DNA of 64,000 nt from Haliclona indistincta (taxonomy: Eukaryota; Porifera; Demospongiae; Haplosclerida; Chalinidae): positions 8,411,322 through 8,475,321 of the forward strand of contig OZ024791.1 in assembly GCA_964017065.1 (NCBI GenBank), written 5' to 3'. A model generated the notes under the pieces. That model saw only the letters and a program-made list of their open reading frames with translations. It ran no database searches and had not been told where the DNA came from. How positions within the stretch are numbered: the first letter of the stretch is position 1; every line of letters starts with the position of its first letter. Below are positions 49,942 to 61,065 of the stretch, piece after piece. Position numbers and translations under genes: made by a program.

Positions 49942-51145
49942 AAAGCTTATCCAAAACTTATACAAGATCTGATATAGACTTGCAAGCTCATCAGATCATC
50001 AGACAGGATTATGAAACATCTTAACAAATTCTGTCAAGATCTTAACACCGATCCTTAAAGCAAATTCACATGTTCATCTGTTCAATGAAAGATTCTAATA
50101 GTGTTTCTTATCAGCTGAGTGATATAAGTTTCTGAGACGAGTTTCTGCAATATTTCTTTTCAGTTAAGTGATAAAGTCTTATAATATGATTCTGTTTTTG
50201 TAGTTTAACGTATATTAAAGAGAGTAATTCATTATTATTTACAAGAATTAATGTTCTAATTCACAATTCTAACAGCTAATCCGCAATGTCATTAGAGGTT
50301 ATCTGTGCTCTCATTATCCACGCACCCAATATATTACGACAATGACATGCTAGCTCACCTTGTTCCTTAGTTTTGACTGTGAAGAATGCACACACAAGTT
50401 AACATTCTGAAAATGAACTACAAGACAATAAGACTAGTAACTTGTAGACTTCTTGTATTTCTCCTTGACACTCTTCAGCTCACGGAATGGTGAAAACACT
50501 TCTCAATGACCGTTTTGTGAAGCCTGGCAACTCACAGAAGTGCAGTGTGCGTAAGACTAACATTCTTCTCTCAGTACTAGTGTGGTAACACCAAGCAGGT
50601 TTAGAAACAGCACAGGTTCTCTTCAGAATAATGCTGTACTAAATAACTATGTGTAGTGCGATTCACTAATTTTGATCATTCTCAAAAGAACTCCTGTGGA
50701 TGAAAGAAGAAAAGCTGCTCTAGATCCCAAGATGACAGTTGCAACAAAAGGAACAAGATAGAGTGACACAGACAAACCTGCAGCATCACTGACATGTCTA
50801 TAAGCAAGCCTCTGCATCAGCAGCTCCCTGTTCATATGCATACAATACGAGGCATTTCAAACCCAGCCCACCCACCACTAACAAATCTTTCGTCGCTCTC
50901 AGATCTAGAAGTGGTAATTCAGAACACTACTTCATTCACATAATGAAAAGCTGTCCATACTTTCAAAAACAACAGAAAGCACTCAGAGAATGAAATAATT
51001 ATGATTCGATAAGAGCTATAGAGAAGATCATAAGCCCCACCAACGCCCACAGAATTCAGTGTGACTACTTTATTATGAGAAATTGGAAATAGATAGAGAG
51101 AAAAGTGAAGAGAAAACAAACACACACAAACAGAAGATAAAGCTA
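49942..51145. other. intergenic, nothing recognised
   Basis: AT-rich sequence with no supportable exon, RNA gene or repeat. Short frames at 50647-50841 and 50919-51125 have no recognisable family. Confidence 0.4.
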
Positions 51146-52029
51146 CTATCCAGTAACTTCATCGTCTGAATCTTCACTACAACTCATTAGCTCATCTGTG
51201 AGAGGAAGAGGAGGAAAAACAAGTAGCGCTGTGAGCAAGGATTAGATGTAGTTTGAAAATTATGAGCATGGTATGGTTCAGAGGTTGAGAATTGTATGGG
51301 TTAAATAATGTAGGCAGTGACATAGTGAGAAGTTTATATGAGGGGAGGAGCAAAAATTGAAAACGAAAGCTTGACCAGAAGCAGTAAGAGAATGAAAGTT
51401 GAAAATATCATACAATATGAGAGATTACTGGTGTGGATCAGTGCACGATACATTACTCACCAAAGATGAATGCTGATTTGATTTTCCTAGCTAGGCCGTA
51501 AATGTCTGCGAAGCCCCACATTGGTTTGTCTGTCGGTAAACCTGTCCATCCTACCCCTCTGTCCTCGCCATCAAGGAAATAATGCAGCTCTCCCTCCTTG
51601 TTGACGCTGCAGCCGATGGTCTGACCAACTCTTATAGATTCTAGGTTAAAGTCTACTTTTCTCTCCTGTCCATTACTGTGGACTGTACTCGCTGAGAGTA
51701 TCCAATACTCAGAACTACGATACAAGTCTAGTGCCCCAGACGGTACAGGAATATCATCAGGACACTGTGTCGTCATTCCAAACCTCTGAGAGGGGGAAGG
51801 AAAGTTAGGAAAGTTATTTTGTTGTTTAGAGACTCACAATTGACCCAGCCCAGCCTCCGCCTTTATCGAGTAGTTCCACTTGGAAGTTGTTACCAACAGC
51901 TATCGGTTGCTCTGTGAATACCACGGCCTTGTTATAACTGTCGGCGCGATGAGCAATGGTGTTCTCTTCAGAGAGGCGGATGTTGGCTCCGTGTTTCGTG
52001 CTGTGAAAGCCCCCAACCCGACCGCTCAT
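51146..52029 (-). CDS. neuralized homology repeat (NHR) protein, left copy
   Basis: Exons 51838-52029, 51461-51785 and 51146-51195 join to 189 codons. Nearly the whole product is one NHR domain: GFHSTKHGANIRLSEENTIA, AVVFTEQPIAVGNNFQVELL, GGGWAGSI joined to RFGMTTQCPDDIP, then YWILSAS, LESIRVGQTIGCSV, LHYFLDGEDRGVGWTG and MWGFADIYGLARKIKSAFIF. A short acidic tail ends SEDSDDEVTG. NHR domains bind partners in Neuralized-type ubiquitin ligases, but no RING or SOCS box follows here. The start MSGRVGG (52029) was preferred over 52152 because the longer version would overlap the divergent plus-strand exon. Confidence 0.85.
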
Positions 52030-52116
52030 CTTCTCACTCAGACCACACCCAGCTCCAGCCCTGGAGACCCGCCCCTTTTGCGCGTGTGCATGCAGTGCTG
52101 TGCGAGATCCACCGTG

Positions 52117-52477
52117 ATGCCGCTTCCACATGAAGGTGAATACATTGGTCATGTTGCGTTCAGACTAGAGCAAGCAATTGTAAGAGAAGTTCTGAGGGGA
52201 ACTGGTCAAGATTCTAGGACTGTCTCGCTTGATCTACTGGATGACGCTGTCAGTGACCATAGAACAGGTCAATATAGCTAATGACAACTGGGACCGTCTG
52301 GAAAGAACATACAATCTTGACGCTACTTTATACTGTGATATCGAATATCTAAAATTGCCACCTGATCTCACACCTATTGTTGCTGTCGCTGATGAACCGC
52401 CAGAGGAAGATGCCAATGAAGAAAAGGCTATATTTATGAGGCTTTTGAAAGTTTTAAATGACCTTGAGAAAAGATAA
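52117..52477 (+). CDS. small hypothetical protein divergent to NHR gene
   Basis: Two exons read in frame: 52117-52179 and 52268-52477, with a GTAAGA donor and an ACAG acceptor (intron 88 bp), giving 90 residues. It starts MPLPHEGEYIGHVAFRLEQA, continues NDNWDRLERTYNLDATLYCD, and ends in an acidic part (DEPPEEDANEEKAIFMRLLK...DLEKR). No family was recognised. It would share an 87-bp promoter with the NHR gene. In the right-hand duplicate the second exon is largely replaced by a transposable element. A coding call rests on intact frame, splice sites and divergent placement. Confidence 0.45.
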
Positions 52478-52992
52478 TTGTTTAGATTTAGTTGTGTCTA
52501 GTTCAGCTACTGATCATTATTATGATTCATTTGTGATTGCTACAAAAAAAAAACATTGAGTCTGAGCAGTGATAGAGACTGGTGTGCGTCTAGGATGACA
52601 TAGTTCGGTATAGAAGATGATGCTGCATGTGGGTACATCATTGTGAGTCAATCTGCTGTCAGATTGCTGGGTCGCCCTCCTCATCACATCCTCAATCTTT
52701 TCCAGTATTACAGCATGTCATGTTCTTCCCTTCTCTCCTTCATTCTCCTGAACATCATAATACTGATGGTTTTATTAGGACCACACAAGACAACAGTAGA
52801 ACGTCCGACACATGGAGAATTACAATGAACAAACTGACCATACTAAACTAGTCACATGTTACAAAAAATTGAATAAGGAATGAGAAGAATCAGCATTACA
52901 CATTAACTAGTGACTACATAAATTAAGTGTAAAACATGCAACAGACAACTAAGAATGTTAAGTGCATAGTTCTGTCCAACACTCCTTCTCAC
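52478..52992. other. intergenic, duplicated at 59.5-60.0 kb
   Basis: No exon seen. The stretch is nearly identical to 59522-60032 and belongs to the segmental duplication. Confidence 0.6.
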
Positions 52993-53460
52993 TTAACAAT
53001 GAATCTGCATTTCTTTCACACCAGCCATGTCTCTAAACTTCTTAAACTTGTTACCATAGAGTGCTTTGGTCATCATGTCCGCCACCATGTCTTCCGTTTT
53101 ACAATTTTCACTTGGATGGTTCCTCTTTTAGTCTCGTCTCTGATGAAGTGGTACCTTATGTCAATGTGCTTGCTGCATCGATGAAACTACGGGTTCTTAG
53201 ACAAGCAAATTGCTGACTGATTGTTCTCATGTTCATTTCGGCTAATAGTCTGTTCAACCAGATACCTTCCTTTGCAGCCATGGTGAGAGACATGTACTCA
53301 GCTTGTGCTGTAGACAAAGTGACACAGGACTGTTTCTTGTTACCCCAACTGACTGTAGCATTTCCAACTCTAAAAGACGTTGATTTTCTATCATCATGAT
53401 CTCGTGCCCACATCGTGAGCAACAGTCCAAATTCATGAGTTCTAATTCTAGTGACTTTGA
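52993..53460 (-). mobile_element. Ty1/Copia retrotransposon fragment, left copy
   Basis: Decayed 3' end of a Copia pol gene. The RNase H region reads WARDHDDRKSTSFRVGNATV, then LSTAQAEYMSLTMAAKEGIW. After frame breaks come KHIDIRYHFIRDETKRGTIQ and, in another frame, TEDMVADMMTKALYGNKFKK, ending GVKEMQIHC. This is the standard Copia C-terminal order. At least one frameshift and a stop interrupt it. No LTR was identified. Confidence 0.88.
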
Positions 53461-54019
53461 ATAAAAGAAGAATCTTACTCAGCAACAGCAAATTTCTATA
53501 GAAGGATGGGCATATCATTAAAATTGTATAGTTCTAAGAGTTTTAGAGATAGGTCAGTAGATGCAAACACACATTTCGAATCACACCACACTCGTCAGAC
53601 ACTGACAGCCGATCTTCCTTGCCACCCTATGTTTTTATTAACTGATGGATGATCATCAGCGTGAAATATCTGCAATGACTTAAGAGACTGTACTGGATTC
53701 TCAGATTCAGACTGAGCAGGAGATCAAGATGACAGAAAATAAACAGTGAACTACTACAGGGATCATACTTTAGCGAAAATAACAATTACAACTAAACTCA
53801 ATTATGTATTCTATTGTACTGAATGTTACTTGCTGTAAAAATCATTTCTGATATGCACTCTGTGTCGCTCTGTGTAAAATTAGGATACCAGTGTGCGTAG
53901 TAGCTTGTTCTCTGCTGTGTCATGTATGATTGATTTCTCCCCACTCGCTGTGCTTCCTTGAGAATTGTCCTACAAGCTGCTAAGAAGACTATAGTACTAA
54001 CAGACAGTTTTAAAGTCCA
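53461..54019. other. intergenic, duplicated at 60.5-61.06 kb
   Basis: No exon seen; nearly identical sequence lies at 60480-61060. It may include non-coding retrotransposon sequence. Confidence 0.5.
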
Positions 54020-54160
54020 GCAATTCCCAGTGATGCTGGTACTAGTGTCTCTACAGTGCTGCTGGTACTAGCGTCTACTACAGTGCTGCTGGTACTAGTG
54101 TCTCTACTACAGTGCTGCTGGTACTAGTGTCTCTACTACAGTGCTGCTGGTACTAATAAT
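54020..54160. repeat. 29-bp minisatellite, left copy, about 5 units
   Basis: Units of CTACTACAGTGCTGCTGGTA plus CTAGTGTCT. The homologous array at 61066-62262 has about 41 units. Confidence 0.9.
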
Positions 54161-54329
54161 ATTTACTGATGTGTATTGCACCGATTGCACAATAGCAAAT
54201 AATGAATATCGTTAAGATAAGGTCAGAAATTAGCACCTTTGAAATTGCACAGTAAGAATGATGCTGCAAAATTACCCAAAGAGTATAAGTGGAGTGTACA
54301 TGAATGCAGGTAATAATAGTTGTTGGTTG

Positions 54330-55018
54330 CTAGGTAGTGGTGTTTTCAACTGGGTTCTCCTTCTCTTCATTTTTAGTCTCTTGTTTGTTTCCATCACTGT
54401 CTGTCTCGACTGGTTTGCTGTCAGATTGCTGGGTCTCCTCATCATCATTCTTCTTCACCTCCTCACTCTTGTCTGTGCTCCGCTCCTCCTCAGCTACTGC
54501 TAGCTTACTCATTTTCTGACTAAGGTCCTCCTCCTCCTCTTCGTTTTTCTCTCCTTCATTCTCCTCCTCATCTTGGATGGACTCCTGACACTGTTCAAAT
54601 GCTGTCTTGAACTTCTGAGCATCTAAGATATGTGTAAAGTAGTGTATGATTACATGCATTGTTGTATTACTTTCAGCATTTTTTAGACGTATCGCTAGTT
54701 GCTCCATCTTCGGTTCTTCGTCAGCAAAATCAGCCAGCACTGTCCATACCCAGGCTCTGTCACTACCAGCACTAGGGAGGAGCTTCATCGCTTTAGTCAC
54801 TAGGGGACAAACCAGTAACATACTAGAATACGATGTTGGTACTGTCTTATGATTGTCTTACGATGGTGGTTGGCACATATCTTGCGCGTCTTGTCACGCC
54901 TCATCAATAGTCGGACTTGTTTTGAAGTCTAGTGTCGAAGCAGCCTCACCTCTCCGATCCCTCTCTCCTTCCATTCTGGTGGATCACTCTCACTGGTGAA
55001 CCTAAACAGCCGAGCCAC
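54330..55018 (-). pseudogene. RANBP1: RanBP1 pseudogene (left copy)
   Basis: Retains three exons: 54330-54622 ([20 protein letters not shown] and an acidic tail), 54671-54799 ([20 protein letters not shown]) and about 54862-55016 ([20 protein letters not shown]). The last has an in-frame TAG at 54929-54931, where the intact copy has an AAG lysine (VRLLRHK). The two 5' exons of the right copy are missing; homology stops near 55018. The C-terminal reading frame is still open, so loss is recent or the truncated frame is tolerated. Confidence 0.85.
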
Positions 55019-55029
55019 AGCCTGAAATC

Positions 55030-55608
55030 ATGTCAAACGGTGGTGTTCCTCTCAGTGCTGGACCTATCAAACTTCCTATTAATAGTGGAAGTTTTCGTTC
55101 CTTCTCTGGTCAAGATCTGCCTGAGAAAACTAACAGTAGTCAAGCAAGTGATGAGGCATCAAGTCCTGATTTTGAAGAATTGTCGTCAGATATTGAGAAC
55201 GCAGATACTGCACCAGATGTGGTTCCAGAATATGCTACGTCTACTGACGAGACCGATGTCTTCAGTTATCTGGTCCCCTGCATTCCAACCAGCTCAACAA
55301 ATACTACTTTCACAAGCACAGCTGAACATGAAATCGTTAGCTCTTCTGCTTTTAACTTCACCAGCTTAGCAGAACAGCTTGTGTGTGGCCAGTGCAACTC
55401 AGTTTGTGTGATACCATCAACTAACACTTCCTTTCTGTCTGAATATGAGGAGCCTGCTAGTCAGGAAAATGACATTCTTGAATCAAAGGAAGATGTTCCT
55501 GTCGAATCCTCTGCTGGTGTCCCTCTACAATCTGTTGTCACTGTAGATAACGCACAGGCCTCCACTGCTTCTGTCGAAAAACAGCCTAGATGGTGGACAA
55601 ATAGCTGA
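55030..55608 (+). CDS. hypothetical Ser/Thr-rich acidic protein, 192 aa
   Basis: Single open frame starting MSNGGVPLSAGPIKLPINSG and ending QPRWWTNS. Composition is acidic and Ser/Thr-rich (SSPDFEELSSDIENADTAPD; STNTTFTSTAEHEIVSSSAF) with one CGQC motif. No family recognised and no membrane segment. It begins exactly where homology to the right-hand RanBP1 copy is lost, so it may be an exon of an inserted element or a new gene. Confidence 0.4.
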   Translation: MSNGGVPLSAGPIKLPINSGSFRSFSGQDLPEKTNSSQASDEASSPDFEELSSDIENADTAPDVVPEYATSTDETDVFSYLVPCIPTSSTNTTFTSTAEHEIVSSSAFNFTSLAEQLVCGQCNSVCVIPSTNTSFLSEYEEPASQENDILESKEDVPVESSAGVPLQSVVTVDNAQASTASVEKQPRWWTNS

Positions 55609-57788
55609 CAGCAAAAGTGATGACAATTCCTCACTGGTGTATCCGGACTCCCACGATTATACAAGAGAAAGCAACAAAGCAAGAATAATTTTGACTACAA
55701 ATTACTATGCTGACCATTTTAGTCGTGTTTACTATTGTTGTAGTTCCCTACTTAAGTTGTGCTGATACTTTGTTATTGCTGTAGTTAGCTATTTTTTTAT
55801 AGCTTTTTGTATGATTATTTTGTAACGTTTTTAGTTTGCTAATTGACAGTTACCCCTAGCAGACGTTATTTTCTATACTGATATTGCTTTTGGTCTCATA
55901 ACACATTGGGCGAGCCTGAGCGAGCCCCACATTGATTGGCACAATGCCCACGCGGCGGGGAATGAATGTATCTGTCACGGGGTAGTGTTTGTCCTTTCTC
56001 GATGTTCCCGAGAACTAGGAAACGCCCTTTTTAGCACGTGCGCACATTATAATTGACGCTTGGTTTGATTTGCCTGGCAATGTTGCAGACGACTCAGGGA
56101 CGACAAGTCGACAACAACAGAGACCCGAAAAGCAACAACTTTTACACGACAAGGCCGCTACTAGAAAGCGACGACGAGTGGCAGAGTCAACCGATCAACG
56201 TGAAAGACGAATGGAGCGACAAAGGACGTCGACGCCGGCGGAAAGCAGTAGCTGCAACAGAGCGATAAGGCTACCGTGGCAAAAGAAGCGAGTGCGTGCG
56301 CGTGAAGTTATATCTGTAGAGATCGAGCGACGAGCACAGGGAGGGTAGACTCAAGAGAACGAGAGAACACGATTGATAAACAGTAGACAGTAGTAGAGGA
56401 ACAGGAACAGTAGAGGAGAGGAACAGTAGACTGGAGAGAATGAGAGAACATCAGCGAAAAGTTAGGTCTGTAGAGAGCAGACTACACATGGGCATGGCAA
56501 TTAAGAGCCGCTGACCATGAGCCATTCTACACACAGTCAGCTCTAAACAGTGTACGTAAATTCCATGCAAAGATGGCTTTCTAATATTCATGTTCACATT
56601 CTAGACAAAAAATGTTAACTATTATAAACTATAATTAGGTATGTGCCTATATTCACTAGGCTGCATCAGTCATACACTAGATCAACCTTTCTTCTCTCCT
56701 CCTTCCATCACCATATCTGAACATAACCAAACTATTGAACTGCACTGATTCTATTCACCACCATCAACAATTGCAAACCCATTAGCGCTGTTAAATAATA
56801 CATTATTGCTGTGGTGAAATTGGTCACAGTGACATAATAGAAACAGACTTATCTAATATAATCTGGACTCACCACATAACCTGGTGCAAAAAAAATTATA
56901 AGTCATACACAACTATTATACTAACAAGGCTAAATTACATCAATGCTCAGGCTCGCCCCTGCCATTCCATGAATGTACTAGTTGTATTCATTACATACAT
57001 TGTACATACCTTGCAAGCAACAGGAAGCTGCTGAGCAGCTGATGTTGACAGCAACAAGCCAACTGATGTTGACAGCAACAAGTCTGTTGGTCTGGTGAAG
57101 GCGAAGAAAAGCCTCTGCCTGTGTAATTGTAAAGTCAGTATGTGTTCAAATTGTCCAGAATTAGAAAGCAGCATCTGCTCAGCCAGACAACAGAAGGCAG
57201 CAAGTTGAAGCAACAGCATCACTGCATCATTAAGGAAAAACGAGTTAACTATGAAAGATGATAAAGAAAGTTGCATACGAAGTTAGTTACAATAAAGAAA
57301 ATAATTCAGAAGGTGATCGGTTGTTCCCTAGACTGAATAAACTATAGCACTAGTTCAAAGTGATGAAAACTTGAGTATAACTGCTAATACCTACATTTTA
57401 GTACTGAGTAATGCAATGTGGCTATCAACTACTTTTATGTGTTCACAAGATCAACTGATGCACATGCTGTGCTGGCATGATGATTATTGTGTACATGGCA
57501 TATAATGAGCATGGTAATGGATTGTATGGCTCAGAGGTTGAGAATTGTATGGGTTAAAATAATGTAGGCAGTGACATTGTGAGAAGTATGCGGGAGGAGC
57601 AAAAATTGAAAATGAAAGCTTGATATACCACCAGAAAGAAGCACAGAGGGTATGATAGCTTTTGATAAGACTAGAGCAGTCAATCATGTGTGAGCAAGTA
57701 ACCTTGTCATAGAGCAATAAGAGAATGAAAGTTCAAAACACCATATAATATGAGAGATTACTGGTGTGGATTAGTGCACGATACTCAC
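55609..57788. other. unduplicated insert between the duplication arms
   Basis: Unique stretch with no confirmed gene. It includes the possible transposon listed at 55908-56958. From about 57500 homology to 51265 and following begins. Confidence 0.5.
55908..56958 (+). mobile_element. possible DNA transposon with 14-bp inverted ends
   Basis: GGGCGAGCCTGAGC at 55908 has its exact reverse complement at 56945-56958. Between them a 92-codon frame (56070-56348) reads KAATRKRRRVAESTDQRERR followed by MERQRTS, the kind of basic REAR/QRE-type repeat found at N termini of some transposon polyproteins (for example Helitron-like). Evidence for mobility is weak. Confidence 0.35.
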
Positions 57789-58357
57789 CAAAGATGAATG
57801 CTGATTTGATTTTCCTAGCTAGGCCGTAAATGTCTGCGAAGCCCCACATTGGTTTGTCTATCGGTAAACCTGTCCATCCTACCCCTCTGTCCTCGCCATC
57901 GAGGAAATAATGCAGCTCCCCCTCCTTGTCGACGCTGCAGCCGATGGTCTGACCAACTCTTATAGATTCTAGGTTAAAGTCTACTTTTCTCTCCTGTCCA
58001 TTACTGTGGACTGTACTCGCTGAGAGTATCCAATACTCAGAACTACGATACAAGTCTAGTGCCCCAGACGGTACAGGAATATCATCAGGACACTGTGTCG
58101 TCATTCCAAACCTCTGAGAGGGGGAAGGAAAGTTAGGAAAGTTATTTTGTTGTTTAGAGACTCACAATTGACCCAGCCCAGCCTCCGCCTTTATCGAGTA
58201 GTTCCACTTGGAAGTTGTTACCAACAGCTATCGGTTGCTCTGTGAATACCACGGCCTTATTGTAACTGTCGGCGCGATGAGCAATGGTGTTCTCTTCAGA
58301 GAGGCGGATGTTGGCTCCGTGTTTCGTGCTGTGAAAGCCCCCAACCCGACCGCTCAT
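57789..58357 (-). CDS. NHR-domain protein, right copy
   Basis: Duplicate of the gene at 51146-52029. Exons 58166-58357 (or to 58480) and 57789-58113 are almost identical at protein level to the left copy (VDKEGELHYF for VNKEGELHYF; PIDKP for PTDKP). The GTGAG donor after KIKSAFIF is kept, but the last coding exon (ELMSCSEDSDDEVTG in the left copy) was not found downstream because homology ends near 57500. Either a new terminal exon is used or translation runs into the intron and stops near 57733. Confidence 0.75.
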
Positions 58358-58444
58358 CTTCTCACTCAGACCACACCCAGCTCCAGCCCTGGAGACCCGC
58401 CCCTTTTGCGCGTGTGCATGCAGTGCAGTGCGAGATCCACCGTG

Positions 58445-59521
58445 ATGCCGCTTCCACATGAAGGTGAATACATTGGTCATGTTGCGTTCAGACTAGAGCA
58501 AGCAATTGTAAGAGAAGTTCTGAGGGGAACTGGTCAAGATTCTAGGACTGTCTCGCTTGATCTACTGGATGACGCTGTCAGTGACAGATATCTCCAGCCA
58601 CGCCCTCGGAGATATGTGTTCCCCCTGATGAATTAGCAGTGATATCTGTTCCCCCTCACGCGGATATGTGTTTCCCCGATGATATGTGTTTCCCACTCGC
58701 TCGCGCGCGTATTCATGCGTGAGTACTAGCTCATCGTAGACTACACACAGGAGAGACTTCGATTGCACGGCGAATGACTGCTCTAAACTATAGTCTAGAG
58801 ATCTAGAGCATTTTGGCTTTCAATGGTAGCTGTGTGATGCCCTCTGACAGTGTCTCACTTGCACTAGTGACTGCTGATCGATCTTGTGCATGTATTACCT
58901 CAATTAGTTTATTAATGCATGCAGAGCGGCTGTTTCAAGCAGTATAGATATCTCTAATCATGGAGTTGTATGCTCTGATGATTGCCTATTAAAAAATATA
59001 GTTGTAATAAATTCAGTTAAAGTTTTAAAATAAACATACTGTAGCTATAATGCAAATCTTATTTCGTTGCAGAGAATGTCTCTTGCAGTAGTAGTAGCAG
59101 TAGCAATGCTGACAAGTGATGTCACCCTTGACTGCGTATTTGCAGAGTTGACAAGTAGTCATGTGTAGATTGATCTCATCTGGCTATAAAATTTATTATT
59201 CAGACTAGGTATACTTGCAATTCCTCAGTGCAATGGCCATATCGATGGAGGAAGGGAACTACACTTGTCCTGATAAAATAGCATACCAGATTGTTTGTTT
59301 GCGAGCAATTCGCGCGCGTGTGCTAATTTGCTGGGAACAGATAACACTGCGTTTTAATTCATCAGGGGGAACACATTATCTCCGAGGGCGTGGCTGGAGA
59401 TATCTGCAGAAAATCAGGGGGAACACATATCTCCGTTACACCGCCAGAGGAAGATGCCAATGAAGAAAAGGCTATATTTATGAGGCTTTTGAAAGTTTTA
59501 AATGACCTTGAGAAAAGATAA
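58445..59521 (+). pseudogene. broken copy of the small divergent gene
   Basis: Exon 1 (58445-58507, MPLPHEGEYIGHVAFRLEQA) is intact. Intron and exon 2 sequence equivalent to 52256-52398 is missing, replaced by a transposon of about 0.85 kb. Only the end PPEEDANEEKAIFMRLLKVL...EKR remains (59441-59521). Confidence 0.7.
58587..59404. mobile_element. 818-bp TIR element with iterated subterminal motif
   Basis: The first 49 bp (GATATCTCCAGCCACGCCCT...CCCCCTGATGAATTA) are repeated inverted at the right end with one base difference. A motif like GGAGATATGTGTTCCCCCTG recurs about four times in the left 110 bp and again inverted at the right (59363 and 59414, the latter outside the TIR). No transposase. 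It replaced about 143 bp of the ancestral sequence rather than inserting cleanly. Confidence 0.8.
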
Positions 59522-60032
59522 TTGTTTAGATTTAGTTGTGTCTAGTTCAGCTACTGATCATTATTATGATTCATTTGTGATTGCTACAAAAAAAACATTA
59601 ATGAGTCTGAGCAGTGATAGAGACTGGTGTGAGTCTAGGATGACATAGTTCGGTATAGAAGATGATGCTGCATGTGGGTACATCATTGTGAGTCAATCTG
59701 CTGTCAGATTGCTGGGTCGCCCTCCTCATCACATCCTCAATCTTTTCCAGTTTTACAGCATGTCATGTTCTTCCCTTCTCTCCTTCAGTCTCCTGAACAT
59801 CATAATACTGATGGTATTATTAGGACCACACAAGACAACAGTAGAATGAACGACACATGGAGAATTACAATGAACAAACTGACCGTACTAAACTAGTCAC
59901 ATGTTACAAAAAATAAGGAATGAGAAGAATCAGCATTACACATTAACTAGTGACTACGTAAATTAAGTGTAAAACATGCAACAGACAACTAAGAATGTTA
60001 AGTGCATAGTTCTGTCCAACACTCCTTCTCAC

Positions 60033-60480
60033 TTAACAATGAATCTGCATTTCTTTCCCACCTGTCACTTCTCGAACTTGTTACCATAGAGTGCTTTGGT
60101 CATCATGTCCGCCACCATGTCTTCCGTTTTACAATTTTCACTTGGATGGTTCCTCTTTTAGTCTCGTCTCTGATGAAGTGGTACCTTATGTCAATGTGCT
60201 TGCTGCATCGATGAAACTACGGGTTCTTAGACAAGCAAATTGCTGACTGATTGTCCTCATGTTCATTTCGGCTAATAGTCTGTTCAACCAGATACCTTCC
60301 TTTGCAGCCATGGTGAGAGACATGTACTCAGCTTCTGCTGTAGACAAAGTGACCCAGGACTGTTTCTTGCTACCCCAACTGACTGTAGCATTTCCAACTC
60401 TAAAAGACGTTGATTTTCTATCATCTTGATCTCGTGCCCACATCGTGAGCAACAGTCCAACATCACGAGTTCTAATTCTA
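60033..60480 (-). mobile_element. Ty1/Copia retrotransposon fragment, right copy
   Basis: Duplicate of 52993-53460 with the same Copia RNase H segment (DRKSTSFRVGNATVSWG, LSTAEAEYMSLTMAAKEGIW) and KHIDIRYHF. It is slightly closer to the family pattern (TAEAEYMS rather than TAQAEYMS). The insertion predates the segmental duplication. Confidence 0.85.
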
Positions 60481-61065
60481 GTGACTTTGAATAAAAGAAG
60501 AATCTTACTCAGAAACAAGGATGGGCATATCATTAAAATTGCTAAGAGTTTTAGAGATATGTCAGTAGATGCAAACACACATTTTTCGAATCACACTACA
60601 CTCGTCAGACATTGACAGCCAATCTTCCTTGCTGCCATGTTTTTATTAACTGATGGATGATCATCAGCGTGAAATATCTGCAATGACTTAAGAGACTGTA
60701 CTGGATTCTCAGATTCAGACTGAGCAGGAGATCAAGATGACAGGAAATAAACAGTGAACTACTACAGGAATCATACTTTAGCGAAAATAACAAGTACATA
60801 ATAACAACTACAAAATTACAACTAATATAAACTCAATTATGTATTCTATTGTACTGAATGTTACTTGCTGTAAAAATCCTTTCTGAAATGCACTCTGTGT
60901 TGCTCTGTGTAAAATTAGGATACCAGTGTGCGTAGTAGCTTGTTCTCTGCTGTGTCATGTATGATTGATTTCTCCCCACTCGCTGTGCTTCCTTGAGAAT
61001 TGTCCTACAAGCTGCTAAGAAGACTATAGTACTAATATGGCAGACAGTTTTGAAGTCCAGCAATG
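60481..61065. other. intergenic, right duplication arm
   Basis: No exon seen. Matches 53461-54019 with small indels. Confidence 0.5.

Noticed and set aside
51880..52281. 133-codon plus-strand frame antisense to the NHR gene
   Set aside because: Most of it is a shadow of the NHR exon. Only the part from 52117, spliced to 52268, was kept as a tentative gene.
52993..53518. Active Copia retrotransposon
   Set aside because: Only the RNase H end remains, with frameshifts and no LTRs or integrase.
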